DNA from: Adiantum capillus-veneris
Taxonomy: Eukaryota > Streptophyta > Polypodiopsida > Polypodiales > Pteridaceae
Length of the DNA: 64,000 nucleotides
NCBI GenBank assembly: GCA_014529385.2
Contig: CM043947.1
Coordinates: 119,860,891-119,924,890 of the forward strand
Reading direction: 5' to 3'
Made by a program: the position numbers and the translations under genes. The notes under the pieces were generated by a model, which saw only the letters and a list, made by a program, of their open reading frames with translations, was not told the DNA's origin and searched no databases. Positions 56,111 to 64,000 of this stretch are shown here, piece after piece (the stretch's first letter is position 1; the number at the start of each line of letters is the position of its first letter).

Positions 56111-57879
56111 TCCAATCCTACTACTGTAGCTGAATCAAACTCTTCCACAGGTGTTTGGTTCACATCCTTGTAACTATGGTCTTTTAGGTGTATTTTAGTT
56201 GTTGTCTCGCCATGTCTGAGGTATATGTGGTCGTAACCCCAATCTTGGACCATCTTCAATTGTCGCATGAACGGTCTTCCCAAGATGATCTCATAATTAT
56301 TCTTTTTGTCGAAATCGACTATTGCAAATGTATGCTCATACTAGATTCCGCACGAAGTGACAATCACTTTTTCTAAGAGTCCTAGAGGCTTCTCCATGAA
56401 CCCATCTGCCAATTGCAATTTCATTATGGTAGCTCTTAAAGCTGGTTTTTCCCATTTTTTCCAGATTTCCTTGGTGGCGATAGCAACTCCTGCTCCACTG
56501 TCAAGAATAGCTTTGGAAACTACTCCTTGGAATTCTACTGGCAGCATGGTGTTTCCATCTTCTCCCTCGCAATACTCTCCACCCTTGTTTAATGGTAATG
56601 GCCTAGTGTTTAGTTGAGGCCTGTCCAATTCTCTGATCCCTTCCTGAAGCTTCGAGGTGGGGTCTTTCACTCCAAATTTTTCTAGGCATTTACCTATTGT
56701 GGTCAACATGTTTGGTTGTAACCTTAGGAGTTCGGCTAATGTGATTGTGCATGCCACCGGGGTGGACGATAACTCAATCAATCCTTGTGAATCCATCACT
56801 TTGTTAGAAGCGAGTCTTTGATATGGGATTGCTCTCACTTCAGACTTGGCTTCATACTCTCCTAAGTAAGAGGGTAAAGTTTTCAGCGATTCTGGTTGGT
56901 TGTGCCCCAAACTAATTGATCCTTGGTCTCCCCCTTGTGAATGTATATCAAAGTTCATTTGTGACCTTGCCTCAAATTCTTCAATAGGAGGTAAGATCTC
57001 ATTCTTGTTTTTTATCGTACTATTTATGTGGTTACTCACCCTGTTAGCCTCTTTGGCCTCACGGATTTGCTTCCATAGATCATTTAGACTGTTACAATCC
57101 TTACCCATTTTTGTCAATGTTTTAGGCTGGAACCCGTCACTTGCCTCATCTGTTGTATTTGGCACTATGATAGGCTCTCCTCTGGACTCATAGGAATTCG
57201 TGAGTCTTTCCTTCGTTTCTACTTGTTCCTCTGAAGTTGGTTGGATAGGGGTTGGAGCTCGTACTTCATGCCAATTTGCAGGTTTACCAAGCGTGTCTTC
57301 CATCAATGATTGAGTTGTTTCAATCATCTTTCTACACATTTCCAACCTTTGTTTTTCTATTTCAGCATATGGATAAGCCATCCATCTTTGCTCCTGGGTT
57401 TGGTTCTTTTTGAGTCTAGCCTCATAAGCTTTTAAAAGTGCATCCAACTGCTCATTTACCTTGTCTTCCAATACTTATCCTCTTGATCCTGCACTTTTGG
57501 GCTCTGCTATTTCCTTGGGTGCTATGGTTGCCGTGGTGTGTGAGCTTAAGCTAGCTAGATCCTCTAACCGCTCTAATCTATCCTTTATATGTTTTAACTC
57601 CTCGGATAGAGCTGTTTGCTCTCGTTCTTTCTTGGCTTTCATACGCGCCTTTCTAGATTTCCAAGTGCTTCTCTGATTTTTTGTTCCTGAACTTGGGGCA
57701 TCTGTTTTTGGCTCTTCAATTATGGGTTCATTCGTCATTCTTTGAGCTTGGGCTCGTGTCACCGCTTGAATAGATATGATTGTTTCATTTTCTGACCCTC
57801 CACTGGAAGGTACTGTTTCTAGCATGTTCAAGGTAGTTTTTGCTCCTTTGCTTGGGTTTTTAGGGCAATCAGGAATCAA
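56111..57879 (-). pseudogene. Element E gag C-terminal part and first protease
   Basis: One frame runs from 57879 to about 56090 through stops at 57475 (TAA) and 56341 (TAG, Glu in B). It has a basic coiled-coil stretch (MKAKKEREQTALSEELKHIK), the linker shared with B (SLKTLPSYLGEYEAKSEV) and the retropepsin AILDSGAGVAIATKEIW with LGRPFMRQ. This is the ordinary pre-RT protease of family 1. A frame change near 56090 leads into the linker. Confidence 0.87.
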
Positions 57880-57990
57880 ATGAGTAACTCCATATTCGGT
57901 GCAATATGCGTTGACTCTAATGATTTCATCATGAGGACAGTCTCTTAGCCAATGGTCTCCACCACACTTGTAGTAGGGTCCCTTGGGTTG
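57850..57990 (-). other. Element E gag zinc-knuckle pair, each lacking one Cys
   Basis: YYKCGGDHWLRDC and YCTEYGVTHLIPDC fit the pattern C-x2-C-x3-H-x4-C, but one of the first two Cys is Tyr in each (first Cys in the first knuckle, second Cys in the second). Confidence 0.7.
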
Positions 57991-58079
57991 TTGAGGTGCT
58001 CCTTGAGCTCCTCTTTGTTGGTATACATGTCTCTATCCGCCCATGCCTCCGTTAGCTATGAGCAACGATGTTCGTTCAT

Positions 58080-59788
58080 CTAAGCTGTACTTCCTATCAT
58101 GCTCCATGGTTCTGGTGTAGAGGGTTCTTCCGTTGGATAATAGACAGAGTTTGCCGCATATCCATTGGGATGCTCATAATATGCATGCATAGGCACCAAA
58201 GCCTTCTCCTCTGATTCGATTACGGTTGGTGTGTATCTTATACTGACTGGTCGTAATCCTGGTAGGGGTGGTTGTTGCCCCAACACTGGTTGTGGTCTTT
58301 CTACACCTACAGGTCCTAGTAGGTTGCCTGCTTGATACCTAGGCATTGGTGGAACTTGAGGAGAAGCTACCTGATCTTGAGGAGCATAAGGTCTCTCTCT
58401 CACATATCCCTTGCTATAATAACATTCCTCTGTCCCGTGGTTTGTCCATTTTTGTTCAATAGCACACCACTTGGGCTATTTAGCTTGGGGTTTGGCATAT
58501 AAGTTAATCTTTTTTAGCACTTCCTCTACAAGATGCTCTTGGTTTACAACTAATTCTCCTTTCGGTGCTATCTTAGAAGACTTGCTTCCACTTTGTTGTG
58601 AAGATGAATCGTCGTCAAGGTCCTTGAACTCCCCCTCTTTGTAGACCGCACAAATGTCCACAAGGAAGAACTGCCAACTCAGTCCAGACTTATGCTTATA
58701 TTCATCCAAGGGCTAAGGAATGAAGATCTCCAGAAGGACTTACATATGAAGAGGAGAATGACGTTGAATGAGTTGACCAATGACACTTCCTCCATAGACT
58801 CAAAGTCTCTACGCTCTACAGAGTCAAACCAAGTAGCAACGTCATCCTCTAGGGTTAGTCCAAACCTTGCAAATTGGGTAGGGAAGTCTAACACCTCTTC
58901 AACTCTAATTACGCGCACAAAGGCTGCTGCATGATCTCTTGGATCTCTATTTCCTGTGTATTTCTTGTTTACCCATTTTTGCACTTGAGAAGGTCTAATT
59001 CTACAATGGTCTACAAACCTCATCATTGGATCTCCACGTCCTAATCGATATACCTCCTCTGGTCTTCTGTAGTAGGTTGGTTCCTCTCCCAGTGGTGTTC
59101 CTTAGCCATAATTTCTAACAGTTCTTGCTAGAGATGGTTCATCTCTTCGAACTCGTTCTATGGGTGGTCTTCTAGGCTCTGTTGACCCTTGAGTCTTTGG
59201 CTTACTCTCTCCTTGATACCTTGAATAGAGTGGTGGTTCTTGCAAGTCCCTTAGCCCTCGTGCGGCTTGATAACCATCTCGGTTTCGGTCTTGTTCCAAT
59301 GTTGTACTCTGTCGAAGCCATACCTGCAATGATGGTTGAGTTGCTGGTTGGTTTTGATTGTTGAATGTCTGCGATCGGGTAGAATGTGAGGTAGCGTCAT
59401 ACTCCTCTGAAAAGAGATTTGGCGACTTTCTAGGGGTGTAGGTGGCTCGTGGCACTTCGTCTGGGGCATATGTTGATGCTCCTGGAACTGTTGCCTTTTC
59501 TACCTCCTCTGGGAGAATACATTGGTATTCCCGCCCGTACCTATCAACAAAAACTATATCCTTTCCCATAGCAGTTTCATAAGAGAAGAAGTATAGAACC
59601 TTGTCTTTGCTTAATTTGTTTAAGTATGGTTCTTTGCAACGAAAGTAAGCGACTATTCCCTCACTCTCATGCTTGTAGATTCCCACGTTGTAATTATAAG
59701 TTGAAACCCTGGTTGTTTTCTTATCATACATAAAAATTGCTCCAGGTTGATCAATGTTTGGTGGCGGTTCTTGAGCTTCTGAAACCAT
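58080..59788 (-). pseudogene. Element E gag
   Basis: ATG 59788 (MVSEAQEPPPNIDQPGAIF) is preferred over the upstream GTG. The N-terminal part (59102-59788) is polar with a YFRCKEPYLNKL segment. The capsid-like part (58730-59026) has VLDFPTQFARFGLTLEDDVATWFDSV, typical of plant gypsy gag. Then come a Ser/Lys-rich part and a Pro/Tyr-rich part (58080-58403). Stops at 59102, 58730 and 58473 and frame changes break it. Gag would form the particle and bind RNA. Confidence 0.85.
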
Positions 59789-59912
59789 TTTCCCTTTCGC
59801 CACGTTATCTCCATATCTGTTGTAATCTTCAGGGTTACTAACTGGGTGAAAGCATGAATAGGTGGAAAGCTATATATGTGATATAATTAAATAGCATAGC
59901 ATGACATTGGGG

Positions 59913-59930
59913 GTGTGGTCACTGGTGCCA
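59913..59930 (-). promoter_or_regulatory. Candidate primer-binding site of element E
   Basis: The minus strand reads TGGCACCAGTGACCACAC, one base after an LTR-like CA. It resembles the site at 11380 in its first half (TGGCGCCACTG) only. Confidence 0.5.
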
Positions 59931-60143
59931 TTGACGGGAGCAAAGCGAACCCCGAACCCCCGACGGCCTCTTAAACACCGGGGACCGAATGGCGCGTCTC
60001 GAGCCTGTCACGATAAAGCGAACAAGGGGCACCACCTAGCTTGAGCGGCTAGGATGCAAACAACACAACACCATAACAAAATTTTTCATCCAAGAGAGAT
60101 GGATTCTTGGGAGTAATGATAAAGAGGAAAGGGAATGAGATCA

Positions 60144-60145
<2 letters not shown>

Positions 60146-60176
<31 letters not shown>
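60146..60176 (+). repeat. GA microsatellite
   Basis: A (GA)n run, aligned in position with the GA tracts of the family-2 LTRs. Confidence 0.9.
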
Positions 60177-60178
<2 letters not shown>

Positions 60179-60656
60179 GGGAGGGGATATAGTGGCGTAG
60201 TACTTAGGCACCACAAAAGGATGGCGAATCCGCACACCCTTCACACATACACAAGCTCACTCCAAACACAATACTAGGTGGCGATTCCGCACACCTCACA
60301 TGGGCAAAACATTGGAAGAAAACATACTCACAAAACCTCAAGCTTTATTTAGAGAATAAGGCGATGAAATGGGGAGCATAGGATAGGGGAATGAGAAGGG
60401 AGAGAGTGGTAGAGCACATGGTGGATAGGTGGGAGTTGATGGCGAAGACTCGCACGAGGGTTATGGCCATCATCCTTCATTTAGTTGCCCTTCATCTTCC
60501 ATAGCCAAGGGTGTAGAGGTCATGCTCAAGACAAGCATGGTGATTGCGGTGATGGTGATGGTGATGGTGTGGGTGTGTGTGTGTGCACTAGGCACACACA
60601 GTGCATAGTGTGTTCTTTGGTGATGTTGTGTGTGTATTTAGTGTGATGGTGAGCCC

Positions 60657-60666
60657 TCTTTATATA
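60657..60666 (-). promoter_or_regulatory. TATA-like box in the 59932-61600 block
   Basis: CTATATAAAGAGGGC on the minus strand, about 725 bases before the PBS edge. Confidence 0.5.
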
Positions 60667-61608
60667 GGGGAGAAGGGGGGAGGAATTCTAGAATTTAGAA
60701 ATGAAGAAATCATTATCTACATAGGCCATGTGACTATGGGCCCCACTTGTCTGGCTGTGTGTATATGTGCCAGAACAGCCGTCTCATGAGAGAGAGACTA
60801 AGAGAGAGATATGGGTTGATGAAAAAAAGTGAGAGGTGACATGGAGAATAAAGTAATTATAAGAGGGGAGAGAGGGGAGTGTGTTTAGAGGTGAATCTGT
60901 GTGCAGATGTGTGTGAACACAAGAAAAATCAGGTAACCACCGGGTGGGGATGGGTTTGTGGGCACCTTTTTTCAGTGAAACTGAGTGTGTGTGAGTGTGG
61001 GGGAGGTTATTTAGCTACAAGACAAGAGACATGGCGCCCTTTAGAGAGAGAGGGGGATATTTGGGTCATGGGATATGATAGGAGAGAGAAAGGGGGGGTG
61101 GGGTATACTATTTTGGAAGATAGCATAAGTTGCATGTGAGTTAGGGTGCATTATTGGTGAGTTATAATGCATTATTGGTGAGAGGTGGGGTAGCTTGAGG
61201 GGAGAGATAAAGGAGAAAGGACAAGGGGAAGAGAGAGGGGGTTGACCTTTTGAGTGGAGGAGAGGAAAAGGGACACACGGCGGGACAACAGTGAAGAAAA
61301 AGGAGGCAAGGTGGGGATGGGCTGCCCCGCAGGCATGAGGTGGCCTATTTTACCTTTCTCATATATTTACATAATCATACTTTATTTTTTCTTACTTTTT
61401 TCCAATGCCTTTTATCACTCCCTCCCTAAGAGGAGGTTTCCATGGGGTGGGGATGAGAGAAGAGGGGTATGGGAGCTTGGCTTGTGAAAAGCCCCCATCA
61501 CCATATTTCAGACGTCTAAATTTATATTCTAAAAAATGTTATACTAAAAAATTCAGCCTTCACACACCCACTTTGTTTCATGAGTAGTTGGCAGTTTCAA
61601 ACATCGTG

Positions 61609-61626
61609 CCCCCCCCCCCCCCCCCC
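61609..61626 (+). repeat. Homopolymer of 18 C
   Basis: An uninterrupted C run followed by TCTGACCCCCC and a CT microsatellite. Prone to sequencing error and to G4/i-motif structure. Confidence 0.9.
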
Positions 61627-61629
61627 TCT

Positions 61630-62123
61630 GACCCCCCGCCTCTCTCTCTCTCTCACGCGCGTGCTCAAGGTCTACTGTGCTTAGAGCTTCTACTGTGCAA
61701 GCTTAGCTGCTTCAAGGACGATTGCAGTAACTACCCTCTTCTCTTCGAGGTATGTCTCTCCCATTGAGCATGTACACTCTCTACTGCTTGAGCACGCGCG
61801 CCCCACCTGGGATCATTTAGCTACATTAAGCTGCATTTGGAGCTGCATGAGTGCCACACCTTGCTCATTTGCAACAAGAGGCGAGCAAAACCTAATGCTG
61901 CTACTGACTGCATGAGAGGACATAGACTCCCGAGGTAATTTGCTAGTCCACAAGCTGCATGCAATCTTGGGGAAAATCCCATAGCACATCACCTTGAATG
62001 CCCTGCTTATAAGAGCAGGCCCATGAAGTTCTTGTTTCTTTTAAGCATGGATGATAAGCGAGGGCACACCATGTCTCATGAGTTCATTGGATGATGTGCA
62101 AGTATATCACTTGAGATTGCATC
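61630..62123 (+). other. Stretch upstream of the right-edge gene
   Basis: A CT microsatellite (61642-61657), a C/T-rich leader and a donor-like TTCGAG/GTATGTCT near 61748 are seen; no ORF. It may be a 5' leader with an intron before ATG 62124. Confidence 0.35.
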
Positions 62124-64000
62124 ATGGCACCTTCCTCAAAGCATCCTATTCAAGCAAGCAGAAGTCTAGTTAGGAACATCGAACCACCTCTACATACGAA
62201 GTTTTGTCGTCTTGCCAAGCAATTTCATATGGAGCGTGGATTGCCATTGGAGGGAGTTGATCCACGTAGCTTGACAAGAAACAATGACATCTTTGAGGAG
62301 GACTGGGAAGCTGTCTTTATATACTTAAAGCCTATTCCGGGTAGCCAGAAGAAAGTGAAGGCATACCATGCTCGGTCGGAGTTCTTACAAAAGCTTGTGT
62401 GGAGACACTGGGATGTCTACCAGGAGGGTCCCTTCATGTATGATGTAGGGACTCAATTTGCAAAGGCCTTTGCATTGGAAAACTGCAGTGAATCTGGAAA
62501 ACATCAAATTTCTTGGGCTATCTTTGTAGAGAGGGCAATGAGAGTCTCAGAAGAAAGACACAACTTGCAAAACAAGATCAAGAGGTGGGAAGAGTAGATG
62601 AGTGGTAGAGGGAGAGGTTCCAAAACCACTGCTGCCTCTACTAGATCATCATTGAAAACAGAAGGTACGTCTGTACCATTGTCAAGCGTGCCTACAGGAG
62701 GATGCCTGGTACAATTGGTAGAGAAGGATAGCAGGGCACTTGCAGAAATGAAGAATATTGCTGAGGGCAGATTGCAAGACTATAAGTCAAGAATTGAGGG
62801 TGCAAAGAAGCAGGTAGAGGATCAAGTCAGAGAATTGCATAGGGCTGAGGGTGCTCAAAGCTCAAACACTTTGGCCATAAAGTTGCAAATGGAGATTGAT
62901 TGCATGCAAGACCCTGTAGCTCGACAACGCCTGATTGATTTGATTGGACAGTTCTCGAGTACTACTAGAGAGAACGTTACTGAATTAGAAGCCAATGTGG
63001 CTAAAGCAAAGGTGCATACCCTCCTACATGTGCTTCACTTTGTTTTGAAGTATGTGGTTCACTTCCATGTGGTTATGTGGTTAGAGTGTTATGGATTGTA
63101 TGGTTATGTACTGTATGAGCATATTCTATTTCTGTTATGTGCTATATAGCACAAAATATGTGCTATATGGTCACAACATAGCCATCATCTTCATGGAGTG
63201 GGTGGTTATATTCTATGTGCTTTATAGTTCAATCTAGGTGCCCTCATCTATTTGGAATGTGTGTGATTCTATGTTATGTGCTCTGTGTGGTTATGTGTTA
63301 TGTGATACATAGCACAATGGACATGTGTAATATGTGCTATATAGCACACTGTATGTTATATGCTCACAATATAGCCCTGAAGTGTGTGTTAAATATTGAT
63401 ATGTGCTACATAGCACAATCGTTTTATGTGCTATGTGATAAATAGAATATTTTGTGTGTTATATGTTCACAATATAGCCCTGGAGTGTGTGGAATAGTGA
63501 ATTGTGCTATATAGCACAATCTCTATTTTTGCTATGTGCTACATATCACATCTCTAATTGTGATATGTGCTACAGAGCACAATATTTGTGCTATATGCTA
63601 TGTGCTATGTCTCATATAGCCCACTGCATATCATATACCCAACAAGCTTGTGCTATATAGTATATAGAGAAAATGTTTGGGCTATATCTGGTATTTTAAA
63701 AAGTCTCTCTGCTATGATCTACAGTGCATACTCTATGTAGCACTTATAGCACATTATACTTGGACTGTGCTATGTGCTATATAGCACAGTGCATATCATA
63801 TACCACATCAACCTTGTGTTTATAGCATATAGAGTAAGTGCTTGTCTTATATGTGGTATTGCAAATAAGGGATAAGATTCACGCTACATATTATTTTCAG
63901 CAATCTACTTTTGTTGGGTTATTGAGACTTAAATTAGATGTGTTGTCTTCTTTGTTTCACAGGCACTACTTGCAGAAGTAGAGACCAACATAGCACAGGA
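62124..64000 (+). CDS. Unrecognised gene with coiled coil and a predicted intron (partial, one in-frame TAG)
   Basis: ATG 62124 opens a frame that runs to 63011 with one TAG at 62595-62597 (KRWEE stop MSGRGRG). The first 157 residues form a mixed domain (NDIFEEDWEAVFIYLKPIPG, LVWRHWDVYQEGPFMYDVG). The next part is Ser/Thr/Gly-rich, then a coiled coil (ALAEMKNIAEGRLQDYKSRI, EKVELEANVAKAK-like end). At AAAG/GTGCAT (63011/63012) a phase-0 intron is predicted, with acceptor TTTCACAG at 63955-63962. The next exon, ALLAEVETNIAQ, continues in frame to the window edge. The family is not recognised. Its layout recalls ORF1 of the retrotransposon regions, so it could be a transposon gene. Confidence 0.5.
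63012..63962 (+). other. Predicted intron (GT-AG, phase 0)
   Basis: Donor GTGCAT after AAG and acceptor after a T-rich tract (CTTCTTTGTTTCACAG). It is filled by the TGTGCTATATAGCACA repeat. Confidence 0.5.
63138..63800. repeat. TGTGCTATATAGCACA palindrome repeats
   Basis: Perfect 16-bp copies at 63138-63153, 63333-63348, 63503-63518 and near 63774-63790. Many variants lie between them (for example TGTGCTACATAGCACA near 63402 and TGTGCTACAGAGCACA near 63567). Accompanying phrases such as CACAATATAGCCCTG recur. Confidence 0.85.

Larger units (their letters stand above)
59932..61600 (-). mobile_element. LTR-like block upstream of element E gag (5' LTR candidate)
   Basis: It begins with TG at the PBS edge. 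It has ACAAGGGGCACCACCTAG at 60022 and a GA microsatellite at 60146-60176, in the same order and spacing as in the family-2 LTR (31783 and 31914). A TATA-like CTATATAAAG lies at 60657-60666 on the minus strand. The far end is uncertain. It is not similar to the post-PPT region of the same element at 25861-29432. ORFs inside are low-complexity. Confidence 0.5.

Noticed and set aside
60930-61500. Small plus-strand ORFs at 60601-61587
   Set aside because: They fall in purine-rich LTR-like sequence with no recognisable domain or conserved start.

Overview
The window is nuclear DNA of a plant with a large, repeat-rich genome. It has plant-type Ty3/gypsy retrotransposons of non-chromovirus lineages, methylation-type decay, CT/GA and GT microsatellites, and a spliced gene at the right edge. 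The sequence alone does not fix the species. No bacterial or organellar gene, tRNA, rRNA or CRISPR array was seen. Nearly everything is retrotransposon.

Layout. 1-4692: element A (+), decayed family-1 Ty3/gypsy pol. 4693-12735: A-type LTR/leader sequence with a repeated CGATCGCGATCG palindrome, a broken ~1,130-codon gag-like ORF1 (6973-10371) and a tRNA-Asp-type primer-binding site at 11380. 12736-19188: element B (+), family 1. 19189-25860: B-type post-PPT region with promoter, four ~285-bp-spaced 22-bp palindromes and ORF1. 25861-29456: an inverted homologous copy, belonging to element E (-). 29441-31650 and 53537-59803: element E (family 1, minus strand), split inside its integrase by a nested insertion. 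31651-53536: family-2 (Tat-like) retrotransposon arranged LTR-internal-LTR-internal-LTR, nearly identical copies, flanked by an apparent ATAT duplication. 59932 to about 61600: an LTR-like block. 61600-64000: an unrecognised gene with a predicted intron full of TGTGCTATATAGCACA palindromes.

How the parts work together. Family 1 makes gag, a first aspartic protease, RT/RNase H and integrase. Unusually, a second retropepsin-like domain and a W-x-P-K repeat tail are fused after the integrase; three diverged copies show this. Family 2 makes gag-protease, RT with a degenerate first RNase H plus a second archaeal-type RNase H, and integrase. Upstream of gag it carries four small unrecognised ORFs that form two paralogous pairs.

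The most interesting signals are the second protease, the paired accessory ORFs of family 2, and three unrelated palindrome arrays, each beside a coiled-coil ORF. All family-1 genes are broken. Family-2 copies are young but share defects.
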